A stretch of 64,000 nt of DNA from an uncultured Mediterraneibacter sp. (GCF_934309415.1 NZ_CAKRDI010000006.1:62001-126000); one strand, 5' to 3'. Shown: positions 7,520 through 17,024, counted from the first letter of the stretch. Program-made: numbers and translations. The notes: generated by a model from the letters alone, not told the origin.

Positions 7520-8890
7520 CTACCTGTCATCTAATTTAATATATTCACGGTACGGAGCCAGCGGTTTGTACGCCGGACGTATGATCTTATCTACATTCTT
7601 AAGCTCTTCCAGTCTGTGAGCACTCCAACCTACGATACGCGCTGCCGCAAAGATCGGTGTATAAAGTGCCGGTGGAAGATCCAGCATGCTGTATACCAGA
7701 CCACTGTAAAAGTCCACATTCGCATTAACACCTTTGTACATCTTACGTTTCTCACCGATAATCTGAGGTGCCATATGCTCTACCTTCTCATACAGAGCAT
7801 ATTCCGCTTCATGCCCCTTTTCCTGTGCCAGCTGTTTTACAAAGCGTTTGAAAATCTCAGCACGCGGATCTGATACAGAATAAACTGCATGTCCCATTCC
7901 ATAAATCAGTCCCTTATGGTCAAATGCACGTTTCTCCAGCAATGCTTCCAGATACTCTCTGATCTGATCTTCATCTGTCCAGTCAGTCAGATTTTCTTTC
8001 ATATCCTCAAACATCTGTGTTACTTTGATATTCGCACCACCATGCTTCGGTCCTTTCAGGGAAGCCATCGCTGCTGCAATTGTAGAATAAGTATCTGTCC
8101 CTGAGGAAGTAACCACATGCGTTGTAAATGTAGAGTTATTACCACCGCCATGATCCATATGAAGTACAAGTGCCATGTCCAGAATCTTTGCTTCCAGCTG
8201 TGTATACTTACGATCCTCACGCAGCATCATAAGAATATTCTCTGCTGTGGAAAGTTCCGGTTTCGGAGCGTAAATATAAAGATCTTCTCCCATACGATAA
8301 TTATATGCATGATAGCTGTAAACCATCAGCATCGGGAACTGCGCGATCAGATTCAGACACTGACGAAGTACATTCGGAATGGTTGTATTATCTGCTTTGT
8401 CATCATAAGAATAAAGCTGAAGAATACTTCTTGTAATACTGTTCATCATGTCCTTGCTCGGTGCTTTCATAATCACATCACGCACAAAGTTCGGAGGAAG
8501 CATACGGCGTTCCGCCATCATCTCCTGAAAATCGGCCAGCTCTTTTTTATTCGGAAGTTCTCCAAATAAAAGAAGATATGCAGTTTCTTCATATCCCGGA
8601 TGTTTCGCATCAAGGAATCCTTTCACCAGATCCTTGATGTTATAACCGCGATAATAAAGATTTCCTGCGCACGGTACAGAAACTCCGTCCACAATCTTAG
8701 ATGCACAAACATCTGAAATATTTGTCAGTCCTGCCAGCACACCTTTTCCATTCAGGTCACGAAGTCCTCTTTTTACTTCATACTTTGTATAAAGTTCTTT
8801 TTCAATTTCATTGTTCTTCTCACATTTGAGCGCTAATTCTTCTATCTCAGGAGTGATGTCGAAAAAAATACTATTAATATCCTTGGCCAT
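7520..8890 (-). CDS. gltA: Citrate synthase
   Basis: This 456-residue citrate synthase condenses acetyl-CoA and oxaloacetate. The catalytic histidine region LHMDHGGGNNSTFTTH, the CoA-binding GMGHAVYSVSDPR and the segment NVDFYSGLVYSML with the catalytic aspartate are all present. It is longer than the ~370-residue Gram-positive type because of an N-terminal helical extension of about 60 residues. A GGAGGACT site precedes the ATG. In fermentative Lachnospiraceae the enzyme serves glutamate synthesis rather than a full TCA cycle. It heads a two-gene unit with the hydrolase. Confidence 0.94.
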   Translation of the reverse strand: MAKDINSIFFDITPEIEELALKCEKNNEIEKELYTKYEVKRGLRDLNGKGVLAGLTNISDVCASKIVDGVSVPCAGNLYYRGYNIKDLVKGFLDAKHPGYEETAYLLLFGELPNKKELADFQEMMAERRMLPPNFVRDVIMKAPSKDMMNSITRSILQLYSYDDKADNTTIPNVLRQCLNLIAQFPMLMVYSYHAYNYRMGEDLYIYAPKPELSTAENILMMLREDRKYTQLEAKILDMALVLHMDHGGGNNSTFTTHVVTSSGTDTYSTIAAAMASLKGPKHGGANIKVTQMFEDMKENLTDWTDEDQIREYLEALLEKRAFDHKGLIYGMGHAVYSVSDPRAEIFKRFVKQLAQEKGHEAEYALYEKVEHMAPQIIGEKRKMYKGVNANVDFYSGLVYSMLDLPPALYTPIFAAARIVGWSAHRLEELKNVDKIIRPAYKPLAPYREYIKLDDR

Positions 8891-9004
8891 ATACCTAGTC
8901 CTCCTTCTTTGCTTCTTGATTTATGTATAACTCTTTTTATTATACTAAATTCAGTCTTCTTATACAATTAACTGAATATTAAATCTTTATGAAGCAAATA
9001 TCCG

Positions 9005-9147
9005 GTTACTGTTCAGACCATAGCTAATCACTTTGCTGATTAGCTATGAGGATGCACGTTTTGGCCTGAATGTATCTCGCCCATCGTCGTAGACGATTCT
9101 AAATGGCGAGATACGTTACTGTTTGCAGCTATGCTGTAAACAGTAAC
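9005..9147. repeat. Family A dispersed repeat, full copy
   Basis: This is a ~143-bp unit with three hairpins: AGCTAATCA/TGATTAGCT, then ATCTCGCC/GGCGAGAT enclosing ATCGTC/GACGAT, then a near-perfect palindrome GTTACTGTTTGCAGC with its partner ending ACAGTAAC. It lies between the citrate synthase promoter region and the end of rsmA. Confidence 0.85.
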
Positions 9148-9169
9148 AATATCCGGTGTTACAAAGGTT

Positions 9170-10042
9170 TTATCTAATATCATGCAACAGATCAGCAAGC
9201 TTCGCAAACTCTTCCAGAGTCAGCGCCTCACCACGAATGGAAGCTCCTCTTCCAAGCTGCTCGATCGCGCTTTCAATCTCTTCTTTTGTGTAATCGAGTT
9301 CCGGTGAATTTTTCAATCCATTCGCCAGAGTTTTTCTTCTCTGATTAAAGGAAGCCCGGATAATGCGGAACATCAGTTTTTCGTCTTTCACCTGAACCGG
9401 TGGCTCCTCATAACGTTCCAGACGGATTACTGCCGAACCGACTTTCGGTCTCGGCATAAAACAGTTCGGCGGAACATTTGCCACAATATAAGGTTTTGCA
9501 TAATACTGAACCGCAAGAGATAATGCACCATAATCTTTTGTTCCAGGTCCTACCTGCATACGATCCGCCACTTCTTTCTGCACCATAACGGTAATGCTCT
9601 TGATCGGCACATGATTTTCAAACAGCCCCATAATGATTGGCGTAGTAATGTAATATGGAAGATTAGCAACCACTTTGATCGGTTTTCCATCATTCTCTTC
9701 CTCTGCCAGTTTCGCAATATCAACTTTCAGCACATCATTATTAATGACACGTACATTATCGTATTCGCTCAATGTATCTTCCAGGATCGGGATCAGGGCG
9801 CGGTCAATCTCTACTGCAATTACCTTCTTTGCAGCGCATGCGAGATACTGTGTCATTGTTCCAATTCCAGGTCCAATCTCTAATACACAGTCCTCTTTTG
9901 TAATCTCAGCTGATCCGATAATCTTATCCAGTACGTGTGTATCAATCAGAAAGTTCTGACCGAACTTTTTCTGAAATACAAAATTATATTTCTGCAGAAC
10001 TTCAATCGTATTCTGCGGGTTTCCAAGTGTTGGTTCTTTCAT
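9170..10042 (-). CDS. rsmA: 16S rRNA (adenine(1518)-N(6)/adenine(1519)-N(6))-dimethyltransferase
   Basis: This 290-residue RsmA/KsgA methylates the two adjacent adenines of the 3' end of 16S rRNA with S-adenosylmethionine. Motifs in order are KKFGQNFLIDTHVLDKI, the SAM-binding VLEIGPGIGTMTQYL, and the catalytic NLPYYITTPI. The C-terminal domain is complete. It follows tatD by 15 bp, a common pairing in Firmicutes, and both are read from the same minus-strand transcript. Loss of this enzyme usually gives kasugamycin resistance. Confidence 0.96.
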   Translation of the reverse strand: MKEPTLGNPQNTIEVLQKYNFVFQKKFGQNFLIDTHVLDKIIGSAEITKEDCVLEIGPGIGTMTQYLACAAKKVIAVEIDRALIPILEDTLSEYDNVRVINNDVLKVDIAKLAEEENDGKPIKVVANLPYYITTPIIMGLFENHVPIKSITVMVQKEVADRMQVGPGTKDYGALSLAVQYYAKPYIVANVPPNCFMPRPKVGSAVIRLERYEEPPVQVKDEKLMFRIIRASFNQRRKTLANGLKNSPELDYTKEEIESAIEQLGRGASIRGEALTLEEFAKLADLLHDIR

Positions 10043-10057
10043 AAATTTTCCTTTCTT

Positions 10058-10822
10058 TTAAGCAAGTCCATACAGATCCATACCATTCTTTTCTGTCTGT
10101 GCAATTACTTCTTCCGGTGTTATCTCTTTTATTTCTGCAATTGCTTCTACTACATACGGCAGATACAGTGAAGAATTTCTCTTTCCACGATACGGTGTAG
10201 GAGCCAGATATGGACAGTCTGTTTCAAGAACGATCGACTCCAGCGGAATCTCACGTACAACTTCTTTCAGTTTTTTAGAATTCTTGAACGTCACTACGCC
10301 ACCTACACCAATGTAATATCCCATCTTCACATACTCACGGGCCATCTCCAGTGAATAGGAATAACAATGGATCACAGCTTTCAGTCCCTGACCATATTCT
10401 TTCATGATCTCCATCGTATCGGCTGCTGCCTCACGGCTGTGGATCATAACCGGAACCTGCTTCTTCCGCGCCAGTTCCAGCTGACGGATAAACCAGTGTT
10501 TCTGAAGATCATGTCCTTCTTTATCCCAGTAATAATCCAGACCGATTTCTCCTACTGCCACAATCTTTTCCTGATCGAGCAGTTGTTCCATTCTTGCAAA
10601 ATTCTCTTCATTCAGAGCCCCTACTTCATCCGGATGAACTCCGACGGATCCATAAAGAAACGGATACTTCTCTGTCAGCTCAAGTATCTTATCCCAGGAC
10701 TCCACAGTTGCCGCTGCATCTACAATTTTTCCGATTCCTCCTGCCTGCATACTGTTTAATATCTCTTCCCGATCTACATCAAACTGCTCATCATCATAAT
10801 GCGCATGTGTATCAAATATCAT
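10058..10822 (-). CDS. TatD-family metal-dependent deoxyribonuclease
   Basis: This 254-residue TIM-barrel hydrolase has the metal-binding set expected of TatD: HAHYDDEQF at the N-terminus, GEIGLDYYWD, IHSREAAAD, IHCYSYS and ETDCPYLAP. The family has 3'-5' DNase activity on single-stranded DNA and RNA and is linked to DNA repair and quality control. It is the first gene of the tatD-rsmA pair. Confidence 0.93.
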   Translation of the reverse strand: MIFDTHAHYDDEQFDVDREEILNSMQAGGIGKIVDAAATVESWDKILELTEKYPFLYGSVGVHPDEVGALNEENFARMEQLLDQEKIVAVGEIGLDYYWDKEGHDLQKHWFIRQLELARKKQVPVMIHSREAAADTMEIMKEYGQGLKAVIHCYSYSLEMAREYVKMGYYIGVGGVVTFKNSKKLKEVVREIPLESIVLETDCPYLAPTPYRGKRNSSLYLPYVVEAIAEIKEITPEEVIAQTEKNGMDLYGLA

Positions 10823-10990
10823 GTCTTATTTCTCCTGCTTCTTTTCAAACACACTTTAATACAGTATTTGTGTTTTTACTTTTCCATAAATCAAAAAAAT
10901 GTTTATCTGTCTTTTCTTTTCTGAAGAATCAAACAAACATTTTTATAAAGTCAATCTTATTTTATCTTGCTTTACCGGGAAAGTAAAGAA

Positions 10991-11030
10991 AAAGAAGACA
11001 GGTTCAAAATAAACTAACCCTGTCTTCTTT
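10991..11030 (-). terminator. Intrinsic terminator downstream of the beta-propeller gene
   Basis: On the minus strand GAAGACAGG pairs with CCTGTCTTC and is followed by TTTTTCTTT. The 382-bp gap 10823-11204 is otherwise AT-rich, with the tatD leader at its left end and no supported gene. Confidence 0.7.
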
Positions 11031-11204
11031 CTATTCACTATTAACAATACTACCTCTGTAATCAATAACGAATCTTATATTTTAAAATTACCTTTTAAAA
11101 TAGCATGTAATACCAGCGAAGCTAATTTTCTACTTACTGGTGCACATCCATTGCTTTATTGCTGTTACATAACTTATATTCTTGCTGCCTATATCATATG
11201 TTAT

Positions 11205-13376
11205 CTATAACACAATATCATCAATCTTCTCAAAATTCGTCATATCATAGGACCGTACTGTATTTCCATCTACAAGGTAAAATACATTTCCTGCATACAG
11301 TCCCCGGATAGAGTCGTCATAATTCGTCTGAGCCTCGAATACCTCAGTAAATCCTTTTTCAGCATCATAGCTGTAAATTCTGTAAACAGCTCCTTCTCCG
11401 TCACCATAAGTCTTGAATCCAATCAGATTCTTCTCCGTGTCAATAAATGCTGCTTTGTAATTATATGACACATCTGTACTGTATGTGTCCTTAATTACCA
11501 GCTTATCTTTCTCTTTTACATCTGAAGGATCTGATGTATCAAACATGGAAATTTTCACACCGGATGTGGTCACGCCCTCTTCATCTACATCCATTCCGAT
11601 TCCCAGAAGTTTTCCATCTCCATATGGATGAAGGTATTCTGAGAATCCTGGAATTTTAAGTTCTCCGAGAATCTTCGGATTTTTCGGATCGGACAGATCA
11701 ACCGAAAACAGCGGATCCATCTGCTTATAAGTTACAAAATAGCCGATCTCTCCCATAAATCTCGCAGAATAAACAGTTTCATCCAAAGCCAGATTACTGA
11801 TTTCTCCGATTATCTGCAGCTTCTCATCCAATACATACAATGCATTATAATCTTGCTGTTCTTCCACCGAAGCTACATCATCTGATGAGGCACTTCTTGC
11901 TCCGAATAATGGCATCACTCCATTATCTCCTCCCAGATCAGAGACCGTTGTCACAACACGGAGATTTCCATCATACTCATCAATACTGAAAGAATCATTG
12001 AGTGTTCCTTTTATCTTTGTCTGGGCTACACCTTTTAATTCTCCATCTTTATATGATACTTTCCGGATTGCAGTTCTGGTTACATTCTCATCATTGTCAT
12101 TGTAATCTGATTCCGTAATATAGATATTTTTCTGACTCACATAACAGATTGATCCATATCCAAATACTGCCTTGCTGTCCACCTTATTTTCCGGATCACT
12201 CAGCGAAAAACTGGAAATGACAGTATATTCGTTTCCCATTTTATCAAACGGCATATAGACATCTCCTGCATCCATAATCTTTCCCTGAACCTCCGGCACA
12301 TACCAGGATACATTCTTCTTTTTTGCGTCATTGGTTACATAATAATCGCTGAGCAGATAAACAGAACCATCTTTCACACGCATTGTATTATAAGAGCCGC
12401 TCTGTGAGATCTTGCCAATGGATTTTGGTTTTGCAGGATTACTCACATCATAAACCTCGGCACAGGTGGAATTCTTATAATACCATTCATCTTCTTCTCC
12501 ATATTCTGTCTTTGTATATACAACCACCAGCTTGCCATCCTGCACATAAAGATCAGATGCATAGCATTCATTCTCCATCTTGATCGCAGCCTGTTCTGTC
12601 ATACTTCCATTATCAATTTCTACAATTGAAATCCGATTACGATTCAGAAAATAAAGATTCTTTCCGTCTGTCTTCACGACATCCCCTTCACCGACTCCAT
12701 CCTCTCTCACATTCGTATCTGAATGCCCCGTGTCAGATGCGGATGCAGAATCATCCTGAGCCACCGGTTTTGCTGCGCTGTCTGCACTCTCTGCACGCTC
12801 TAAAGCAATTCCTTTGGCTGTGTCTGCACTGGATGTGGAATCGTAAGACTCCTGCATTTTTTTATTGTATTCTTTCACGGCAGCATAGATCTCATCATAA
12901 TCCTTTGCCGTTGACATCTCCTCAGAAGCAGCGCCGTCTTCTGATGTGGCATCAGATAGCAGCATACCTTCCTCTGAATTTCCATTTCCGGAAAGTCCTC
13001 TGTTCATCGCTGTCAGTCCAACTACTGCACACACACATGCAGCCGCTGCCAGTGAAGCATATTTCCACCAGACTGTTTTTTTCTTTTTCCCGACTCCGGA
13101 CTCCTCCAGTTTTTTCTCGATTGCTTCCGGGCTCAGTGATTCCGGAATCTGCACATCTTCTGTCATTCTCTGTAATGCCTGTTCTATTTCTTCGTCTGTA
13201 AGTGTAGCTTCTGCTTTTGTTTCTTCTATTGCTTCTTCTGTCGCTTTTTCTATGGTTCTGTTTTCTGTTGATTCTTCTGTTAAAGAATCCGTAGTAACTT
13301 CTTCAACATTCCCCGAGTCATTATAAACGGCTTCTTTTTCTTCATTTATTTTATCTTTCTTCTCTTTTTCGCTCAT
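11205..13376 (-). CDS. Membrane-anchored beta-propeller protein, probable anti-sigma partner
   Basis: This 723-residue protein has an acidic cytoplasmic N-terminus of about 100 residues ending in QIPESLSPEAIEKKLEESG. One membrane helix follows (about 103-122, WWKYASLAAAACVCAVVGL), then a low-complexity Ser/Asp-rich linker and a large C-terminal beta-propeller of the secreted Beta_propel type. The propeller has repeated blades such as DGKNLYFLNRNRISIVEI and QDGKLVVVYTKTEYG. The membrane topology and its place directly behind an ECF sigma gene suggest an anti-sigma factor whose outer propeller senses an envelope signal. The N-terminal part has no zinc-type anti-sigma motif, so this role is inference. 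Confidence 0.75.
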   Translation of the reverse strand: MSEKEKKDKINEEKEAVYNDSGNVEEVTTDSLTEESTENRTIEKATEEAIEETKAEATLTDEEIEQALQRMTEDVQIPESLSPEAIEKKLEESGVGKKKKTVWWKYASLAAAACVCAVVGLTAMNRGLSGNGNSEEGMLLSDATSEDGAASEEMSTAKDYDEIYAAVKEYNKKMQESYDSTSSADTAKGIALERAESADSAAKPVAQDDSASASDTGHSDTNVREDGVGEGDVVKTDGKNLYFLNRNRISIVEIDNGSMTEQAAIKMENECYASDLYVQDGKLVVVYTKTEYGEEDEWYYKNSTCAEVYDVSNPAKPKSIGKISQSGSYNTMRVKDGSVYLLSDYYVTNDAKKKNVSWYVPEVQGKIMDAGDVYMPFDKMGNEYTVISSFSLSDPENKVDSKAVFGYGSICYVSQKNIYITESDYNDNDENVTRTAIRKVSYKDGELKGVAQTKIKGTLNDSFSIDEYDGNLRVVTTVSDLGGDNGVMPLFGARSASSDDVASVEEQQDYNALYVLDEKLQIIGEISNLALDETVYSARFMGEIGYFVTYKQMDPLFSVDLSDPKNPKILGELKIPGFSEYLHPYGDGKLLGIGMDVDEEGVTTSGVKISMFDTSDPSDVKEKDKLVIKDTYSTDVSYNYKAAFIDTEKNLIGFKTYGDGEGAVYRIYSYDAEKGFTEVFEAQTNYDDSIRGLYAGNVFYLVDGNTVRSYDMTNFEKIDDIVL

Positions 13377-13435
13377 ATTGCAGTCCTCCTTTCTTTTTCC
13401 TGTCTGCCTTAAACTATAAATATAAACTCACTTGT

Positions 13436-13510
13436 CTACGTCAACCAAATGAGAGTGAAATGTATCACAAAGTGGGAGCATAACCACTGCAGAAATGATT
13501 TTTCATACAG
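13436..13510. repeat. Family B dispersed repeat copy
   Basis: ACGTCAACC, CAAAGTGGGAGCAT and AATGATTTTTCA match in order the repeat at 48541-48639. It lies in the 166-bp gap between the sigma factor and the propeller gene. Confidence 0.6.
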
Positions 13511-13542
13511 GTTCTCGCTTAAAAAATTTTGCAGGCTGACGT

Positions 13543-14052
13543 TCAGATAGAGCCAAGTAATGCCCGCATCTTCCCAAGTGCCCTGCTTTTCTTCGACCGC
13601 ACCGTCGCCGGATTTTTCTCCAGCATCTTTGCGATTTCCTCACTCTTATATCCACCAAATACAGAAAATGAAAGAATTGCCCTTTCCTCTTCTTCCAGAC
13701 TGGCAAATGCCTCTCGTACTTGTGTCTGCTGTGCATAATCCGGATTCTCTGACAGCTGCTCCTTTTCTTCCTCCTGCGGTTCGTTCTGTGCAAATCTCTT
13801 GTTCAATATACGCATACATTTTCGATTCAGAATTGTAAACATCCAGTTCTTAAAACTTTCTTCCTTTTTCAACTGTGATATATTTTCAAAAGCAGTTATC
13901 ACTGTCTCGCTCACCGCATCTTCTGCGTCCTGGGGATGCTTTGTCATATATAACGCAAATTTATATAAATCTCTGTAAATTTCTGCATACAACTGTGAGA
14001 ATGCCTTTGTATCACCTCTCTGTGCCTTTCGCACCAGTTCTTTTTGTTCCAT
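13543..14052 (-). CDS. ECF-type RNA polymerase sigma factor
   Basis: This 169-residue sigma factor has region 2 (GDTKAFSQLYAEIYRDLYKFALYM, then HPQDAEDAVSETVITAFENI with the usual acidic DAEDAVSE). A charged linker separates it from region 4, whose helix-turn-helix is GYKSEEIAKMLEKNPATVRS. I place the start at 14052 because GAGGAGGGGG lies 7 bp upstream; an in-frame ATG 20 codons earlier lacks such a site. The propeller protein downstream is its likely membrane partner. The target promoters are not evident in this window. Confidence 0.88.
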   Translation of the reverse strand: MEQKELVRKAQRGDTKAFSQLYAEIYRDLYKFALYMTKHPQDAEDAVSETVITAFENISQLKKEESFKNWMFTILNRKCMRILNKRFAQNEPQEEEKEQLSENPDYAQQTQVREAFASLEEEERAILSFSVFGGYKSEEIAKMLEKNPATVRSKKSRALGKMRALLGSI

Positions 14053-14244
14053 TCTTCCCCCTCCTCTCTGAAATCTGTTTAAAATTTTCCTTTCGATATA
14101 TTTTCTAATCATGCCTTTTAACTTTTTCTTTTATTATAGCGTATATACATAAGAGCATCCAGAAATACATTTTGTTGCACAGGAAATAAATTTTTTTTAA
14201 TATGGCTACACTGATCAGATTCTGTTTTCCTGAAAGACAAAATA

Positions 14245-14283
14245 CAGCCGGAATTGTCACATTATCTATAACAATTCCGGCTG
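14245..14283 (-). terminator. Terminator between the histidine kinase and the sigma factor gene
   Basis: CAGCCGGAATTGT pairs with ACAATTCCGGCTG across a 13-nt loop, with TATTTTGTC following on the minus strand. It ends the two-component transcript before the sigma factor promoter region. Confidence 0.7.
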
Positions 14284-14297
14284 CGCCTTTTCCAGTC

Positions 14298-15608
14298 TTA
14301 TTTTCTATTCTCCTCTTTCTCCTGTTCCACAACTTCTTGTTTCTCCTTCTCCCCACAGATCAGGCACGCTTTAAACTGATCACAGTCAATTTTAATATCG
14401 AATTCTCCACCTAGTGCTTTCGCATAAGTGCTGACGATTGCAAGTCCCAGTCCGTTTCCTTCTGAAGACCTTGCCTTATCACCTCTTGCAAACCGCTCTA
14501 CAATGTCTTCTTTCTCAAAATCCATTGGGTAAGCTGAAGTATTTGTAATATCCACACAGAGTCTGTTACTTTCTCCATTCTTCTGGAAATAAGTTTTCAC
14601 AAACACTCTTGTTCCCTTCGCAGAATACTTCAACGCGTTTTCAATCAGATTCTGGCAGATGCGGTAAAAATATGCATTGTCGGATACAATCTCTGTACTC
14701 TCTTCCGTATACTGCTTTACAAATTTCAGCTCGCTCTCTTTGATCTGTTCGGACATATCTGCAAAAATCTGTTCCAGCAGACGGTTCACCTCAAACTTTT
14801 CCTTGTGAAGTTCCACATTCCCGCTGCTTGCCTTCGCCAGATTAAAAAGACTGTTGATCATCTCCCCCAGCTTTTCCGCTCTGGCAGAAATCACATCCAC
14901 ATAATCTTTCACCACATCACTGAGTTCTTCTTTTTTGATCAGTTCGATATATCCGACCATAGAAGTCAGCGGCGTCTTTAAATCATGGGATACATTTGTA
15001 ATCAGATCTACTCTGAGCTGATCACTTCTCGAAACCTTTTCCATACTTTTTTTCTCGATTTCCAGAGCTTCTGCAATCCGCTTCTGATTTACAATTTCCA
15101 TCTGTCCCATTATCTCATCCAGATGTTTATTCCAGAATTTTTTCAACAATAGTTCACTGACAATAAACTGAATGAGTACTGTGAGCAATACTGCATATCC
15201 TGCCGCATAATTGTGGTACCAGTAAATATTGTAATAATACATGATCGCCCACATATATGCTATGGCTATAATGCCTTCTACAATTCCAACTTTAAAAAGA
15301 GTTTTCTTTGATTTCTTACTGATCTTTTTCCATTCTGCATAGTCCGCATCTTTTTCGATATTCCAGTTTCTGTATTTCCATCGCAGATACGGCTGAAGCA
15401 AAAGTAACAGACTGATCACAATATGTACATTTCCGAAAAAGCAGAGTTTCAGAATTGTTTTTGTTGTGTACCACTCCTGATACTGAATCATGATTAAAAA
15501 GAGTGCAATTCCTAAAATCGTAGTAGTCACTCCAACGCATTTTCTTACAACGTCTTTTTTAATCCATCTTAATACTTTCTCACTGATATTTTTCCATTTT
15601 GTAGCCAA
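14298..15608 (-). CDS. Sensor histidine kinase (OmpR-partner type)
   Basis: This 436-residue membrane kinase has about four hydrophobic segments (residues ~24-45, ~55-72, ~107-127, ~135-153) with only short loops outside. A coiled linker leads to the HisKA motif LITNVSHDLKTPLTSM, then the N box CQNLIENALKYS and the G box SSEGNGLGLAIV. It resembles intramembrane-sensing kinases such as those responding to cell-wall antibiotics. The likely start is TTG at 15608 behind GGTGGTGTGGGG, which overlaps the response regulator gene by 29 bp. The two are translationally coupled. Confidence 0.88.
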   Translation of the reverse strand: MATKWKNISEKVLRWIKKDVVRKCVGVTTTILGIALFLIMIQYQEWYTTKTILKLCFFGNVHIVISLLLLLQPYLRWKYRNWNIEKDADYAEWKKISKKSKKTLFKVGIVEGIIAIAYMWAIMYYYNIYWYHNYAAGYAVLLTVLIQFIVSELLLKKFWNKHLDEIMGQMEIVNQKRIAEALEIEKKSMEKVSRSDQLRVDLITNVSHDLKTPLTSMVGYIELIKKEELSDVVKDYVDVISARAEKLGEMINSLFNLAKASSGNVELHKEKFEVNRLLEQIFADMSEQIKESELKFVKQYTEESTEIVSDNAYFYRICQNLIENALKYSAKGTRVFVKTYFQKNGESNRLCVDITNTSAYPMDFEKEDIVERFARGDKARSSEGNGLGLAIVSTYAKALGGEFDIKIDCDQFKACLICGEKEKQEVVEQEKEENRK

Positions 15609-16287
15609 TACCCCACACCACCTTTACATATCTTGGTTTCTTTGCATCAATTTCCACTTTCTCACGGATATGGCGGATATGTACCATCACCGTATTCTCC
15701 ACTGCATAGCTGGTTTCTTCCTGCCATGCATTTTCATAAATCTGTTCTGCTGAAAACACCTGGCCCGGATGAGACATCAGAAGTTCCAGAATCTTATACT
15801 CTGTAGCTGTCAGATGAACTTCCTCACCTTCAACAATTACAATTCGCTGCTTTTTATCCAGCACCAGACCACCATTGACAATCTGGTCTGTATCTTCTTT
15901 CGGCTTTCCTCCACCCCAGGCATGATATCTTCGCAGATGCGCTTTTACTCTTGCGATCAGTTCTGCCGGATTATACGGTTTTTCCACATAATCATCGGCT
16001 CCCATCACAAGCCCCGACACTTTGTCGCTCTCTTCTGTTTTAGCCGACAAAATAATCACCGGAATCTGACTTTTCTCCCGCAGTTTCATAAGAGCCGACA
16101 GTCCATTTAGTCGCGGCATCATTACATCCAGCAGGATCAGGTCTATTCTTTCCTTCTCCAGCATTTCTAATGCCTGCATCCCGTCATAAGCTTTCACAGT
16201 CTTATAGCCCTCATATTTTAGTAATTCACTGATGGAATAAACGATTTCTTTGTTGTCATCCACCACCAGTATTGTCTCTTTTTCCAT
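15580..16287 (-). CDS. OmpR/PhoB-family response regulator
   Basis: This 235-residue protein has a receiver domain with phospho-acceptor Asp54 in LILLDVMMPRLNG and the conserved switch residues (VVDDNKE; LSAKTEESDK). A winged-helix DNA-binding domain follows, with TATEYKILELLMSHPGQVFS and VMVHIRHIREKVE. GGAG lies 8 bp upstream of the chosen ATG at 16287; an in-frame GTG three codons earlier is less likely. It precedes and overlaps its kinase. Targets are unknown. Confidence 0.92.
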   Translation of the reverse strand: MEKETILVVDDNKEIVYSISELLKYEGYKTVKAYDGMQALEMLEKERIDLILLDVMMPRLNGLSALMKLREKSQIPVIILSAKTEESDKVSGLVMGADDYVEKPYNPAELIARVKAHLRRYHAWGGGKPKEDTDQIVNGGLVLDKKQRIVIVEGEEVHLTATEYKILELLMSHPGQVFSAEQIYENAWQEETSYAVENTVMVHIRHIREKVEIDAKKPRYVKVVWGIGYKMEKYQ

Positions 16288-16511
16288 TACACTCACTCCA
16301 TTTTCTATGTATTTTTTCTCTTTTCTGATCGTTCCATCCCTTCCGTCTGCCGACTGTGTTCCTTTTTCCAGAACCCGTCTGAAAAATGCTTTCTAACTTC
16401 TTACAATCACAGTGTATCGACACCGGTTTAAAAATTTCTCAAGATAAATCTTAAATTTTTCTTATCGTCTGTTTGAATTTAAATATAACTCTTTTATCAT
16501 ACCATTTTCTC

Positions 16512-16545
16512 CTAGAGTGTGTCTGAAAAATCATTCCTGCAATCT
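16512..16545. repeat. Family B dispersed repeat core (34 bp)
   Basis: This 34-bp segment, starting CTAGAGTGTGTCTG, is the exact reverse complement of 48606-48639. It lies in the 393-bp gap upstream of the response regulator, which otherwise holds that gene's leader and the terminator at 16545-16616. Confidence 0.8.
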
Positions 16546-16616
16546 AAAAAAAGAACCGATGAAATCCAGTTACAATGATTTATCCTCATCATTACTAAAT
16601 CTCATCGATTCTTTTC
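16545..16616 (-). terminator. Long-stem terminator after the HMA-like gene
   Basis: On the minus strand AGAATCGATGAGAT pairs with ATTTCATCGGTTCT across a ~35-nt loop and is followed by TTTTTTT. Confidence 0.55.
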
Positions 16617-16689
16617 TTTTTTGTTTTCCGCTACTGTTAATTTACAGTACCCTGATACACTGCAAGTATTAACAGGATTCTGATTCTAT

Positions 16690-16926
16690 TTATTCATGCT
16701 GAAATCCACCGAAGGTCAATTCACATTTATCCCCGATCCGGCTGAATATATTTACAGCTGCATACATAACTTCCGGATATTTTTCTTTCTCTGTCTCTAC
16801 AAGAATTCTTGTATTATCATCCAGAAATTCTACATTAATCACATCTTTGTTCTCACGCATCTCGCAAAGTATCTCCGCTGCCATGTCCTCTGTAATTGCT
16901 TTGGTTAACTTATAATATCTTCCCAT
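16690..16926 (-). CDS. Small HMA-like (ferredoxin-fold) protein without metal cysteines
   Basis: This 78-residue protein has the beta-alpha-beta-beta-alpha-beta order of heavy-metal-associated domains. It shows a strand and helix MGRYYKLTKAITEDMAAEIL, then VINVEFLDDNTRILVET, then a second helix and a final strand. The metal-binding CXXC is absent from the first loop, so direct copper-type binding is doubtful. I chose the ATG at 16926 because AAAGAGGGA sits upstream; the frame is open 17 codons further, but that part covers the operator. A strong promoter and a metal-regulator-like palindrome precede it. Confidence 0.65.
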   Translation of the reverse strand: MGRYYKLTKAITEDMAAEILCEMRENKDVINVEFLDDNTRILVETEKEKYPEVMYAAVNIFSRIGDKCELTFGGFQHE

Positions 16927-16969
16927 TTTACAGTCCCTCTTTCCAATTTTGATAAATTCTACGCGTGAG

Positions 16970-17024
16970 GTTAGCATTTGCTAACTTCCATTTCTAAACT
17001 ACCACTATTGAGAATGACTGTCAA
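16970..17024 (-). promoter_or_regulatory. Promoter and palindromic operator of the HMA-like gene
   Basis: TTGACA (17024-17019), a 17-bp spacer and TAGTTT (17001-16996) form the promoter. A perfect 7-2-7 palindrome, GTTAGCA-TT-TGCTAAC (16970-16985), lies just after the predicted start point. It resembles DtxR/Fur-type metal-repressor sites, but the regulator is not in the window. Confidence 0.6.

Noticed and set aside
14105..14356. 83-codon minus-strand frame between the sigma factor and kinase genes
   Set aside because: It covers the kinase terminator hairpin and the kinase 3' end, has no ribosome site and an implausible basic/hydrophobic mix.
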